From positions 62,001-126,000 of the forward strand of contig JABYQS010000084.1 in assembly GCA_022592435.1 (NCBI GenBank): 64,000 nucleotides of DNA, in the 5' to 3' direction. This document shows positions 37,011 to 48,964 of this stretch, piece by piece. The stretch is from Cerioporus squamosus. Lineage: Eukaryota; Basidiomycota; Agaricomycetes; Polyporales; Polyporaceae. The notes beneath the pieces were generated by a model. That model was not told the origin of the DNA. It did not search any database and worked only from the letters and a program-made list of their open reading frames with translations. The first letter of the stretch is position 1, and every line of letters starts with the position of its first letter. The position numbers and the translations under genes are program-made.

Positions 37011-37285
37011 ACCATGTGTGTTCAAGTTGTCCGACCCATCCGTGGCCTTCTTCTGTCCTCATCGCTGTCGTTAGCTTTGCTGTGTATCATACTCGCATCT
37101 TCCTCGCATATTACACCTTTACCCTCTTTCCTTCATTGTGTGGACGCTCGCTCGCACCGGGGACAGAGAGCACTCCTTAACATGTCAATGGTTAGAGAGT
37201 GCGGCCGCCAAGGTCGGTAAGTCCCGGTCCCGGTCAGTACTCACGCCACAATCGAGCTTGTCGGAGTCCCCTCCTTCCGTTTGCG

Positions 37286-37979
37286 ATGCACCTTTCCAAC
37301 TTGAGTCTTTTGCCGAGCACTCGACTTCGAGCCGTTCTCCAACCCACACATCGCGCGGATTGCGTGAGTCGCATATCCACACTGACTTGTGTCTTAGTGT
37401 TCATGCTGACACTCCGTCGCATTGTGCTAGCCTCAGTCCGCACGTCATCTTCTGAGGTTCGGACGGACGGACCATCCCAGCCCGTAAAGAGGATTCCTCG
37501 TCCAGTTGTGGTCGCTGGCATAGAGCTTTCGCCAGAGACACTGTGGGAGTGGTATCTTCGCATTGGGAAGAATCCGAAAGCTGGCCAAGCTCCCGACCCT
37601 TCTTACTTCATTGATGCCACGATAACCATCGCCAAGATCGTTCGGCCGAAGGGGTTCCGCTTCGTCGCAGTAGGCGAAACGGATGATACAGCTCGCTATG
37701 TGCTGGTGACGCAGTCGAGGTGGTTTCACTCTGGATACCTTGGGATGCCCGAAGAGGAGATACCTCTCTACCCCGCACAGGAAGGTCATTACGAGCAACG
37801 CGCCCGCAAATTTTTGCCAAGAGGAGTGGGGTGAGTAGTTCGTCCTGCGATCCCTCTGCGGTGGATCTGAATGCTGATAAATGATGTGAAATAGGAGTCA
37901 AAAATGCCGACCAACTCCCATATGTGACGTTCCTGACCGGCGAGAACCCTGGCCGTCAGACTATGCATCTGCCCGGGAC
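37286..37979 (+). CDS. Unknown tandem-family protein, copy 2, apparent frameshift
   Basis: Paralogue of the 36473 gene: VVVAGIELSPETLWEWYLRIGK, IVRPKGFRFVAVGE, YVLVTQSRWFHSGYLGMPEEEIPLYP. The chosen ATG (37286) is uncertain, because the upstream region is open and an intron near 37365-37431 is possible. As written, the main frame stops at 37834 after KFLPRGVG. If one T of the run at 37811-37815 is ignored, the frame continues through an intron to VKNADQLPYVTFLTGENPG, which matches the last exon of copy 1. So this copy is either frameshifted or carries a homopolymer error. Additional 3' exons near 38060-38110 are possible but unresolved. Confidence 0.5.
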
Positions 37980-38329
37980 GTCAAGTAACTATCCATTGTA
38001 CTCACATGCCTTTCTGTAATAATGTTTTCATATGCCTGTTTCATTGCAATGCCAGTGCAACGGCAGCGCGGCCGACGCACCTCGTATTGGACCAGCGCTT
38101 CCTGGAGCGAGATATGGTATGTGAGTAGTTGTCATCTTCAACTTGTCCGCAACCCCAGCCATGTCGACGCCACTGGCTTCGTATGTCACTTCATTGAGTA
38201 AAGACTGTCGTGGGCTAATGCACGGGAGGTCCTGGTAGCAAGCAGGAAGCCGCGACGAAACCCGCGTTCAACTCGCATGATACTAAGCGCAGATGCCAGA
38301 GACCGTAGGGCACTTCGTTCGACGCTACG

Positions 38330-38506
38330 ACCTTACGACTTGCGATTGGTTCGATCCAAGCGCCACGTCCTGGGACGCAGTCGAAGGGGATCGATGAAGG
38401 CTGCCTCGGAATGTCCGGGGGGAGATCCTCCTTCAGTACCCGGAACAGAAGGGTAAATGCGAGCAATGTGCGCTCATGTACGGGCCTGCGGACGTAAAGT
38501 GAGTGT
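38330..38506 (+). pseudogene. Decayed third copy of the tandem family
   Basis: Fragments aligning with copy 1: HFVRRYD against NFVRRFG at about 38312-38335, and GCLGMSGGEILLQYPEQKGKCEQCA against the GYAGMPEEQIPYYPGPGKCEERA segment at about 38400-38480. The fragments are in different frames with a stop between them. No complete gene can be built. Confidence 0.5.
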
Positions 38507-38510
38507 CTAT

Positions 38511-39076
38511 ACCGGTGTCCCGAGAAGCCGTGGATGTGTGGCATGAGCGCCGCCACAGGAAAAAGGCTCGACATTTACGTACCTTGTCCAAACTCTGGCA
38601 GACTGGCTCTGGAAACTTGATTTCGAGAGCTTCGGGCTCTCCCGGACGTTGACGAGCTCGATAGGCTGCCGTGCTCACACTCGTTCGGGGCGAAGAGACG
38701 CAAACAGGACTTATCAACCAGGAAGGTCATACAAACGTCAGAGGAGCTTGCGCGGCGGCTGCCAGGCGTCCGCGTTCTTGTGAGGCGGTCGTGAGATACA
38801 TAGAAGAAGAAGAGATTGGAAGCTAAGTATACTGTACTTCCGTGCCTGGTTGTTCCTAGGAATGAAAACCGCGGAGTGCATGAGGGTCGTGTCTCCCATG
38901 CACTCGTCCGAGACAACTCGTTGCTGACAACGACCGACTTCCGAGCGGATCGTAGCAATGGCTTCCATAGCCAAAATTAAGGATAGTCTTGATCGCTCAA
39001 GACGATACGTAACTGCCTACGTGCCAGCGAGCCAAGTCGGACGCAGAGTGCGGAACTGCCACCTGTGCATGTGGTG
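38511..39076. other. Intergenic, 3' flank of elongin C
   Basis: About 570 bp with only short frames lacking recognisable sequence. Confidence 0.4.
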
Positions 39077-39767
39077 TCATGCTGTTTCAGAGTATGTCAA
39101 CCGTCGTCCTTCACCATCGAAACACGGCAGCGTACCGTCATAATAGTCCGCAGCCACAAGCCTGCGGTGCAAGGATGAGGTCAGAGATGTCCACGGAGCG
39201 CACAGCTCGGCCACTTACAATTCCAAGGAGATCTCAGGGTACACCCGTTCCTGGAAGTCTGGAATCTCTTCGTTCTTCTTCGCGTTCTCGTACACGGACT
39301 TGTAGATCAGGTATTCGCAAAGCTTCTCCACAATGACCGCCCTGAGGTACGAACAGTGAGAGTCAGAGTCACCGGGACAGGGCCGCAGACACTCGTATGC
39401 GGGGTACGAGTCGCAGTGCGGGGCTCGGACGTCCGATGCTTACCGCTCGTTCATAGGGGCGGTGTTTGATATGGCTTCGGAGAAGCTACCTTATCAAATT
39501 GAAGTAAGTCGTCCTCATCGTACGGTGTACAGTGCAGCCGAACGCTTACTTTCTGAACCAAGCATGTCTCTCAAGGTGCCGCTGCAGAGCGCGACCTTCT
39601 TCCTGACAAGGTAGTCGTACCCATCGGTGCTTGTGAGGCGTACCCACTGGTCGAGCTTGTCGCTCTCAGAAGACTGTTATCCGGATAGTCAGGAACACTT
39701 TCTGGAATGAACGAGCGTCCAAGGAAAGCAAAGAGAGGCGTACTTGCATGGTGGCGTCTTCTGGCAT
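39077..39767 (-). CDS. ELC1: Elongin C
   Basis: Skp1-fold adaptor of elongin-cullin ubiquitin ligases. Six small exons (39744-39767, 39550-39673, 39444-39489, 39219-39341, 39136-39161 and 39077-39081) give 115 residues, matching the family. The last exon holds only the final base pair of a codon and the stop. Sequence: MPEDATMQSSESDK, WVRLTSTDGYDYLVRKKVAL, SGTLRDMLGS, SFSEAISNTAPMNERAVIVE, KLCEYLIYKSVYENAKK, EIPDFQERVYPEISLELLVAADYYDA. The Tyr-rich middle helix and the terminal ELL-x-AA-x-Y/F-L/Y pattern are diagnostic. A GCCACCATG context supports the start. It is divergent from UBC13, with about 225-300 bp shared promoter. Confidence 0.93.
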
Positions 39768-39991
39768 GGTGGCGGCGTCGCTATCCGGATACGTGAGGCT
39801 TGATCCTCTGAAGTTCTCTTCAGATCTGAGACGTGGAGAACGCACACAGACTCGAATACAAGTGATCTCCGCCGAGGCGTTGTTGGTGGTTCAACGCGAA
39901 GAACGCGACGCGTCCAATCCGAGGCGTGACGCGTGCCGGCATCTGCCGGGCCGGGGCATAATCAGCGAGCAGAGTTGCCTTTTGTGGAGCT

Positions 39992-40947
39992 ATGTGGGAC
40001 GGCTTCGCGGCAGACGAGCAGAGGTCGTTCTCTTCCAACGACTACCGCCACCGCCCTCGCCGCCATGTCTCTTCCAAGGTACACCTCTTGACGGTTATCT
40101 CCTCGAACTGCATCTGCTCACCGAAAGTCGCATGCGCTCTCGTATCGTAGCGAATCATCAAGGTGCGCCATCCCCGCAGCCCACACGACCAGCTTCACTG
40201 AGCCTGCTATCTTCCTTGTCTTTCTCCTGGCCGACCTCGAACCACGCAGGAGACCGAACGTCTTGTCGCAGATCCTGCGCCAGGCATCACAGCCTCGCCT
40301 CATGACGACAACCTGCGCTACTTCGATGTCACGATACAGGGTCCTGATGGCAGTCCATTTCAGAGTGCGTCTCCTTGTCATCACCAACTTGCGCCTACTG
40401 ATTGTTTCTATCTTCCAATTCGTGTCTACGCCGGTACTCAGATGGTGTCTTTCGACTGGAGCTCTTCCTGCCAGAAGAGTACCCCATGAGCCCACCAAAG
40501 GTCCGTTTCCTTACAAAGATCTACCACCCCAACATCGGTGAGCCTCTCGACTCCCCTACGGCCTAATCCACAACTCACGCACATGCGTGCAGACAAGCTT
40601 GGTCGTATCTGTCTAGACATCCTCAAAGGTGTGCCTCATCTCTTTGTCCCGCAGCAGCAGTCGCCACCCGCCTGCGTACGCGTCCTTGCCGCAGTCATCT
40701 GCGGTCTACCCGCAGCCGCTCTTCATCACATTCTCTCACCTGCGAACATGCACTCATCCCATCCATTCCAGACAAATGGTCCCCCGCGCTCCAAATCCGC
40801 ACCGTCCTCCTCTCCATCCAAGCCCTCCTCAGCGCGCCCAACCCGGACGACCCCCTCGCGACCGACGTCGCGAAGCACTACAAGGAGAACGAGAAGGACG
40901 CACAGCGCGTCAGCCGCGAGTGGACCGAGAAGTACGCTCACGCCTAG
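39992..40947 (+). CDS. UBC13: Ubiquitin-conjugating enzyme E2 N (UBC13), with anomalous 5' end
   Basis: E2 that with an MMS2-type partner builds K63-linked chains in DNA damage tolerance. Exons are 40151-40162, 40250-40364, 40442-40537, 40593-40628 and 40772-40947. These read [20 protein letters not shown], then the [15 protein letters not shown] core, [16 protein letters not shown], the [17 protein letters not shown] active site with catalytic Cys, and a C-terminus ending [11 protein letters not shown]. The expected first exon MSLP(K/R) is present at 40065-40078, but its reading phase is off by one base from RIIK. Joined to the same donor, the only in-phase ATG is 39992, adding a 29-residue basic leader ([13 protein letters not shown]...), total 173 residues. 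Core identity is certain; the start is not. Confidence 0.88.
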
Positions 40948-41422
40948 CTCTCGGCCTTCAGTAATCCTCCATAGGGATTGTGTTCGCTCGGGATCTCGGA
41001 CGACGATGGTAGCGGAAGAGCAGGAGGAAGGAAGCGACGATAGAAGTTTGTCCCGATGTATACGTACACTGTGCCGTCTAACTTGTTGCCTTGATATCCT
41101 GCGGATCGTGCGATGTATGTCGCGAAGCTGTTCTGCCCCTGAAACGATGTCCTACTGCACTACCACGATCTTTCTTCGTTTTACCAACAACCGCTACGGC
41201 TGCCGTGAGCATGCATGCTCGCAGGGCGGTATGCAACCCAGGGGATTCCCCGCCTGCAAGGCGAGAATAGGAAGACGATAACGTTAACGAAACATCCGAT
41301 AGCACTGTGCACGTACAACTAGCATGGGGGTAGTACAACAACACGCCGCCGGGTATCATACACACAGACCAAGGTCCAACCTTCATGCCTTGACACTCCT
41401 CCTGTCCACACTTCCACCCGCA
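40948..41422. other. Convergent 3' flanks of UBC13 and calcineurin A
   Basis: 475 bp with no gene; both stop codons face each other. Confidence 0.45.
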
Positions 41423-44038
41423 CTACGGCGCAGTCTCAAACCTCTTCAGCCCCCTCGGCCGCGCGCCCCTCCGCCCCCTCGCAATCCGATCCGCCAGCCT
41501 CTCCACCATCCCCCCATCGCCCAGCCCCTCCTCCTCCAGCGCCTTCTTAATCAGCTCCTCCATGTTCCTCCTGCTATCCACGCCGTCCGCCCCGTCCCCC
41601 TCCGCGCCCGCAGCGAGCGCGAGCCCGGGGATGCGCATGCTCGGCACCGGCACGAGCGGCAGCGCCGACTGCGCGGTGTAGTCGTACGTGGGCATGCGCT
41701 CGTTCGCGAGGTCCGAGACGCGCGCGTCGTTGAACGTCCGAATCATCCGCCGTTGCTGATGCCCGTGCACGCCCAGCGCGTCGGGCGCGCCTTGGGGGTG
41801 GAACCCGCCCGGCCACGACGTCGGCGGGCCTGTGCCCTCCGCCCCGGGCGCCGGCGCCAGCTCCGTCGCGTTCTCCGCTTCTTCTCTGCAAATTGGGAAG
41901 GACACGATCAGCGAAGGAGTTTTGAGGAGAGTAAGGAATAGGGACGCACCGCAAGAGCGTGAAGATGCGCTGCATCCTCCCGACGGCGAGGATCTTGTTC
42001 TTGATCTCCTGCCTCCTTTGGGAGATCTCGTTCGGGGTGAGCGAGAGGTCTGCGACGGTGCGCGTCTCGTCTCCCTCCTCTGAGTCCGAGTCGTTGAGCG
42101 CACGCGCACGCTCCGCGTCCTCCTCTTCCGAGGACACCGATTCGAGCTCCTGGTCGGAACACACCGACAGAATCGCGAGCAGCATCTCGGTGATCTTCGC
42201 GCCGACGAAGGGCAGCGACCACGTAAAGGCGTCCATGAAGTTCGGTAGCCAATACGGATGTGAGCTAGCATTGTACTGCCTGCAAATCGGATGCGCGCGG
42301 TATATTAGCATCTGTACTCGGACCTGGACCCAAGTCGAACACATCGGCGCAGCGTACCTGATAGTGATATTCTTGTTCTTGTACTTGATGACCGCCCCAC
42401 GGTTATGGTACACATCCAGATAGTTGGGTGCGCTGAAGATCGTGATCACAGACGGGAACTTCTTCGTCGGCGTCTTCCGGTGCATCGTGTACCCCGCGTC
42501 CTGGGCTTCGTGTCCACGGAATATGCCTAAGAGCGAATTGCGCTCCAGGAACTTGCACGCAGCCTCGTACCTGGCCAGGGGCAACAGCTGTCAGTACTTC
42601 TCCCGCAGCCGCAGTTAAGTGGAAAACAGTACGTGAAGTAATAGCTGCACCCGCGAGTATGATTGTCCACGAACGGGACGCCCGGAGGCAAGCCATGCGG
42701 CCGTTCGTAAGTGGGGTCGTGCTGCAGACGAACAGTGGATGTCAACGAACAGCTGGAGAAAGTTTATCGAAACCACTAACCTCATGTCCGAAGTTGGGGA
42801 TGGGATCTGCCCATAGGAGGTCGCAGAGCAGGCCCTTCGACGCGGGCTCCTGGAACCGATCCACCTATCCATCGCCTGTGAGCCACATCCACGCGTGCGT
42901 GCGGCAACACCCACATGTTCAATGTCCCTGAGCGTTTCGAGCTCTGGGGAGATACCTCCGTGTACGCAGAAGAACTTCCCGTCGACCAATGCGGTGATAG
43001 GGAGCGCCTGAAACGACTTGATACACGCGTCGTATACTTCCGCCGAATATTTATGCAAGCCTAGGACATAGATGGGGTCAGCTTGATATTCCAGATCGGT
43101 ATAACTTGCAATCACCGACATTCCCGCTTGAATGTAAAGTATTCTGTTAGATGTCTGCACTCGTGGTTTCCACGGAGCAGGAATAGTCGATTAGGATAGC
43201 ATAGCTTGAGGGCATAGAGATACAGCAAACACTGTTGGATAATCTCCATCATGAGTACAAATCCAGAGCCGAGGAGAGCGCAGGCGGAGCGCGAAGAGGT
43301 AAGTGGTTACGGAAGTGCGATCACGCGCCGGCGCAAGATGGCCGCATTGAGGGGCGAAGATTGAGGGGACAGTAGGAAGATCATGCTCACCTCGATACCA
43401 AAGCAACCGCGATCGACGTAGTCTCCCAGGAACAAGTAGTTGCTCTCCTCGAAGGAGCCGCCGACTTCAAACACCTTCATGAGATCATACTGCGAGAGGT
43501 CACGCGAGGAGCAGAGGGCAATGGAGTACAGCACGTACGTATTGACCATGTATATCTCCACAGACTAGACGAACAGATAAGACGCGTTGGCTCGGGGTTG
43601 TGGGGTAGGGAGAAGTTGGCAAGGAGACACACCTATTACCGGACTTGGGACTTGAAGCAGGTTGGGTTCCCGCGTCATCAGATCCGTGGTCTGCTCGAGA
43701 ATAAAGAGAGCCTGTTCTTGGGACAATCTGCCTTCATGGAAGAAGTGTTGCCTCAGGAGATCAACATTGGGTCGATGTCGACCAGTGTGTGGATCCAGAG
43801 TGTAGAACGCTTCATCGGATGGTATGTGCGCCGCAGGAGGCGTAATCTACTCCAAATTGAGAGTGTGAGGAAGATCAGTCCAAGGCGCACAAGCATGAAG
43901 ACGTACGTGGGGAGCCTGGCGTTCCTGTAAGTTCCTGGTAGGGGACGGAACAGTAGGTGGGACGACTACTGACTGTTTCTGGGCGGCCTCGTAGTAAGCA
44001 TTGGAGTAGTAGCCAGTGTCAGAGCCTGCGCGAGACAT
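41423..44038 (-). CDS. CNA1: Calcineurin A, Ca2+/calmodulin-dependent protein phosphatase catalytic subunit
   Basis: Serine/threonine phosphatase PP2B, acting with calcineurin B and calmodulin on Crz1-type factors. Starts [16 protein letters not shown] at 44038. An in-frame ATG at 44059 is less likely. Many introns follow. Metal-site motifs are [28 protein letters not shown] and [21 protein letters not shown], followed by [33 protein letters not shown] and [10 protein letters not shown]. After the catalytic core come the calcineurin-B binding helix ([20 protein letters not shown]), the calmodulin-binding segment [17 protein letters not shown] and the autoinhibitory ANERMP, all expected. The C-terminus is Gly/Glu-rich and ends KRFETAP. 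The N-terminal extension with [13 protein letters not shown] is typical of fungal calcineurin A. Confidence 0.95.
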
Positions 44039-45291
44039 GGCTGTCTCGATGAGGTGCACAGGACAAGCAGAGAGCCGTGGACGAAAAGCGGGAGCGAGTG
44101 CGAGAAAGCAAGAGACAAGCGGGGCGTGCCGCCCGCCCTGCGCGACTGTTCCGCCCCACGTGCAGCCTAGACGCCCTCAGACTCCATGCCCTCTCGCACT
44201 GGCTCTCTTCCTTGGCCACCGACGTGTCGCATAACGTGTGCTCGTCTACGAGGCTCTGAGTCGACATCATGAATCCTCTGTGAAGATGAGAGCTCCGGCG
44301 CCGTTCTCTTCATAGTTTCGTCCTTTCCAGGTCAGGTCTCCCCATCGTCGGCGTCTCCACTGGTCTTCACTGGCAGCAACTGTCGGCTCGAGCATCTCTT
44401 CAACTGTCAGCTGGATCATAGTGCAGCCTGCGATGCCCACGGACGTATGCGCATACGGAACTTGACGGCTATGTAATGGTACCTATCGAAGTTACTTGTG
44501 GAATCACGGATAGGCTCACCTGCGGTTCTCGCCCTTCCACCGGCAGTGGCCAAAACCGCACCAGAACGCAGTCCATCCGGATATCCAGCCTGCACCCCGA
44601 ACACGCCGCACATGTCTAGCGCTGCTGCAGAAGCGACTAGCTAGGAGTCCCCGGGGTAACTCGTAGCCTCGGGCAGTTTATTGTGCTCTATGCGAAGCCA
44701 CTGGGTGCCTTCAGCTCCCATGTTGCTGTGTGCGGCGAATGACGGAAACTCACCAGTATGGCGCGATAGCGGGTTCACAGCGTATGGCGATCGAAGCCCG
44801 GCTTGCCTTCGAAGTAACCTTCCTGCGACATGTTCCGCGGCGTCAAAAATCTACCTGGAGAAGCGACTTGCAGCATATGGGGGGGTGGCGGCAGTGAGTC
44901 CATCGCGCCGCTGTTTGACAAAAGCTCTTATAATTAATCCATTCGTAGCGGGATGTACTTGGGTGGATGGGCTGCGCCCAGGCACGAACCTTCTGGACCC
45001 CAAGTATCGCTGTCCTTGGTTGTGTGATACCCTCGGCTATCCCGACACGATCGGCCACTGCAGCGCCAGAAGGCACATCATGCGGCCCGAACTTGCTCCC
45101 ATTGGCATTCCAAGAGCCGCGAGGCCTCGGAGTCAACTTCTCGGTGCTCCTATTGTGTTCTCTCCAGAAATCTGTATACCGCCACCTCTATGTCACCGGT
45201 CCTCGGGATTCTTGGGCATATAATCTTTGGTCGATGCGCTTCGACTGCTCACCAACACCCATCACACTCGAGGCGACACACAAGTACTATC
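44039..45291. other. Divergent intergenic region, 1.25 kb
   Basis: Promoters of calcineurin A and of the membrane protein gene. A 180-codon plus-strand frame at 44681-45223 is open but has no recognisable sequence or splice structure. It is probably non-coding. Confidence 0.4.
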
Positions 45292-46247
45292 ATGATGCTC
45301 CCCTCCTTCGCTCAGACCCAGCGCACTGCGTTCTTGATCGCTGCTGCATGTGCAGCCACCCATGCCCTGCCTCTTTCAGCCGACCTATCGGCGAACAGAG
45401 TTGACTCCAAGAAAGAGCTTGAAGAGAGCTCCTTTCGGACGGTTCCGATGCAAGAAGTGCGACGAGATCTTACTGCAGAAATGTGCGTAGCATCCTACGT
45501 GCACAGCTTGGCCGGATGCGCACTGACATCCTAACGTGGCTATGCAGGATCGACGCGGAGTCGAGTCGGCTTGTTCCTTCAGCTACGGTCAGTCAAGATG
45601 GAAGCATGATCGCGACAAGGGCAGTTCGTCTAGATGGTTAGTTTTGCCCACAGTCCCCACGTCATACATGTGACTCAGCACTCCTCTTAGCAGCCGCGAC
45701 TACTTCAGTCTCGATTCCGACCTCACAATCCGGCGAATCCTGTCCCGTAGCCGTTGCGGTCCTCACCAGCAAATGGCAACTGGACGTCTTCCCCATCGCG
45801 ACCCTCGCGATCCTGTCCTGCGTGCTCGTCCTTCTCACGGCCCTGATCACCTCACACATCATCCGAATTCGACGTTTCAATCGTTCGTCTCCAGTTCTAG
45901 TCAGTCCGCCGTCACCACGTTCGGTGCGTGCCTTCTCTGTCCTCCTACACCATCCGGCTCCATCTCACGATCTACCGCAGAGGAACCTCTCTATCACCGT
46001 ACCGAGCAGGGAGGCATCCGTCAAGGGCGACGGGGGGAAGAGCCTCCACCCGATCACCGAGGATCCTTTTCCATCCACCCCCACGCAGCAGAGAATTTCG
46101 ACCTTCGCCCGTCCGCTCTCTCCCAGTCCTCCTTACAACCCTACACGCATGGCGCCCCCAGACAGCCCCGCCCGCTCGACCTTCACCTCGAAGTCGCTCC
46201 CAAACCACCTCGAGAAGAAGTCGAGCTTCCTCTCACTGAGGGAGTGA
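45292..46247 (+). CDS. Hypothetical single-pass type I membrane protein
   Basis: Three exons (introns 45483-45547 and 45637-45690) give 278 residues. N-terminal signal peptide MMLPSFAQTQRTAFLIAAACAATHALP with likely cleavage after THA. An ectodomain of about 110 residues is Ser/Thr-rich with one Cys. A transmembrane helix IATLAILSCVLVLLTALITS lies at about residues 130-150, followed by a basic stop-transfer RIRRFNR. The cytosolic tail of about 125 residues is Pro/Ser-rich and disordered. No domain recognised. The arrangement resembles fungal cell-surface or wall-stress sensor-like proteins, but that is only a topological resemblance. Confidence 0.72.
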
Positions 46248-47030
46248 TTTCTGGACCCGTTCTTCGCGCGTCTGCTTCTACCTTACTCTTGAACTCCCTT
46301 GTTCCGATGAAAGACTTATCATATGTGCCATCTACTGTATCAATATCCTTTCCGTACTCTGTACGCTGTACATATTCGATATTTCTGACCGTGTGCAATG
46401 TCTTCGTATACGCTTACACACGTACTGCGCTCGCTCTCTGTCCTTTCTGCGACATGACATAGGTTATGTACACACGGCGCTCGTGCGATCCATCCTACCG
46501 GTAGTTGTCAGTCCTTGTTCCGACGTTAACTCACTTCTCTTGTCTATCAAAATTGGCGAGAATGCTCCGTCACCGTCAAGAAAACAATTTCTTGAACTGG
46601 CTTGCTCCGACGAGAGGATTATAGGGAGAGCTGACCTGAAACATCGCTTGCAGCGAGCCGATGGAGGGGTTAAGTATGCGGGGCGTCTATCAAACCAAAC
46701 ATGGACCGACCGAGCTTCGCGGAGTCGAGTGGCGAATTGACCTGACAACCAGCCACCACCTGCCGAGGGCATCCCCATGTTGGCCACCCCTCTTATGTGA
46801 ACACCTCGTCTCATCGCATCCTACTGGACAGACGTCGGAGAAAGGCTTGGAACGATGTGAACAGCTTGATGTAAGCGCAGCGCGAGTAAGTGGCACTTTC
46901 AAGGCGATTTGCGCGATTGTGAATAATTCGTGCCAACATCAAGAAGCCTCCGAAACGGGGCGCCAGCGCTCCTCTTACTGCTACAGTACACGAAAAAGAA
47001 AACTGCAGCCTTTTTAACAAGACATGGATC
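46248..47030. other. Convergent intergenic region
   Basis: 3' flanks of the membrane protein gene and of the first C2H2 gene. No gene seen. Confidence 0.45.
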
Positions 47031-48063
47031 TCATTCCTCCCCAACAACCTCCTTTTTTGGCCCCCGGTAGTGGCACTTGACGCTATGTCTCGGCATCATA
47101 TCCGGCCTATTCGTCACGTACCCGCAGCCCTTCGGGCACGACGTGTTGCGGAGGCCCGAATGCTTCGACTCGATGTGGCGCCGCAGGCCTGCGAACTGGA
47201 TGGTCGTCGTGCACCGCTTCCACTGGCAGCGGATCCTGACCTGGTACCGGTCCATACCAGTGTGCATCTGCGACTTCTTGACCGCGCCCGACCGCGACGA
47301 CTCCGCCCAGTCGTCGTCGGACGAGTCCTCGTCGAGCTCGTCGCCGCTCGCGGTTTCGTCGGCATGGACGTGGCGGGACTCTTCGTCGACATCCATGTCC
47401 TCCTCCGCCTTCAAGCCGCGGCTGCCACGCTCAGCACCCTTCGAACCGTCTTCGCCTCCCAGCGGCTTATGGACGCGATCGATGTGGTTCCAGAGCTGCT
47501 TCCCGTCGGCCATCCGCTCCCCGCACCCGCCCCACTGGCAGACCATAGAGCGTGCGGTTACAGGCGCGCCCGCCGTCTTCTTCCTACCCTTCCTCTTCTG
47601 CGCGATTGACCGCTGTGAGGCCGCCTTCGACTCGGTGACAACGAGTCGCCTGTAGGTCGTCCTGTGGCCGGACGCAGCGCTAGGCTTTCGTGACGAAGAC
47701 GCTACAGAAACTTGGCGGGAGTCGTAGTCGGGTGGCGGAGTGGACACCGCGGTGTGGTTTGAGCCAGACCTCGAGAAGAGAGAGGGCGAACGGGAGGCTC
47801 GGCTGGACGCATCTGAATCGGACTCAGACTCGGACTCAGAATCATTGTCGTAACTATTGCGCGGAGGCCTAGTCAGGGGCAGTGGCTCACAAGAGGTGGT
47901 CTCAGCATGCCGCTCACCTGTCCAGGCGCATCTCCTCCTCATCCAGTTCACGATGCCACCGCGCGTTCGCAGAGGTCTTGTGGTAGTGCACATGGCTGCA
48001 CACGAGGTACTCGCCAGGAGTAACCGTGCCGGGTGGCGTGAAGTTCAACGAAGACGTCGACAT
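47031..48063 (-). CDS. C2H2 zinc-finger protein, tandem copy A
   Basis: Two exons (47918-48063 and 47031-47868) give 327 residues. Starts MSTSSLNFTPPGTVTPGEY, with an N-terminal segment containing CSHVHYHK. A Ser/Asp/Glu-rich region and basic KRKGRKK follow. Three C2H2-like fingers are seen: CQWGGCGERMADGKQLWNH...H, CQWKRCTTTIQFAGLRRH...H, and CPKGCGYVTNRPDMMPRH...CH, separated by an acidic linker. The C-W-x-x-C-G first finger and spacing are shared with the neighbouring gene. Probably a nucleic-acid-binding regulator; target unknown. Confidence 0.82.
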
Positions 48064-48496
48064 GGTCGGTTTAGGGTATGGGCACGGTCGCGGCAGCAGC
48101 GCACAGCGGAGGGCGACGATACGGGAAAGGAATGAGCTTGCATCGTCGCGTTTCGCGCCTTATGTACGCCGCCCTGAATGCGACGGCGGACAAGGGCCAC
48201 TGGACAAAGGAGGTTGGATGCCGACGCTTTGACTTCGGGCGGCTCATGTCAATGGCGGCACTGCTTGGCAAGTGCGCTTTGCCCTTGCCCTTCCGCCAGC
48301 CCGATTGTTGCACTATTGATCGACGAACGCTTATGCATGGCCTCCAGTATTTTGTCAAAATGGCTCTGATGTTCAAGTCGTCAAACGTAAGGTGCAAAAT
48401 TCGATAGACTAGGAGAAGTTACAAGATTAACGACCACTACTGCTGTACTGAATACATAGAGATAAAAAAAGCTAACGTCCATGATCATCGACTATC
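48064..48496. other. Short intergenic region between the two C2H2 genes
   Basis: Head-to-tail spacing of the two minus-strand paralogues. It contains the promoter of copy A. No other gene seen. Confidence 0.4.
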
Positions 48497-48932
48497 CTAA
48501 TGTCCCTTCTGCTTCTTGTGACGGCCTAAGCTGTGCAAGTTTTTATAAACCGCTGGACATCCAGGCTGGCTGCAGCGGAACTCAACGACCCAGTGTGTGT
48601 CCCTGATATGCCGGGTCAGGCAACTCTTCGCCTTGAACCCGGGATGTGTGGTACACTCCGCGTGAAGACAGCGGAACCGCCCCTTCCGGGCTTTGTCGTA
48701 CCCTTTGTGGGCCTTCTTCATGTGCTCCCGCCAATCCTCAAGCCGCACCATGACCCCGCATCCGGACCAGCGGCAGGTGACCAGCGTTTCCTCCACGTCG
48801 GAGGCATCTCCATCCACCTCGTCCTCCTCGACGACCTCCTCGTCCTGGGCAACATCCGGTACTGGAAGCACGATGGATGAAGGATCGTCCTCAGGCTCCA
48901 AGCCTGAGCTCGTGCCCGAGTCACTGTCGCCG

Positions 48933-48964
<32 letters not shown>

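Noticed and set aside
44416..44613. Minus-strand frame starting MCGVFG, resembling the start of class II glutamine amidotransferases
   Set aside because: The rest of the frame has no amidotransferase motifs and it is only 65 codons long; chance similarity.
44681..45223. 180-codon plus-strand frame
   Set aside because: No family resemblance; it lies in a divergent promoter region.
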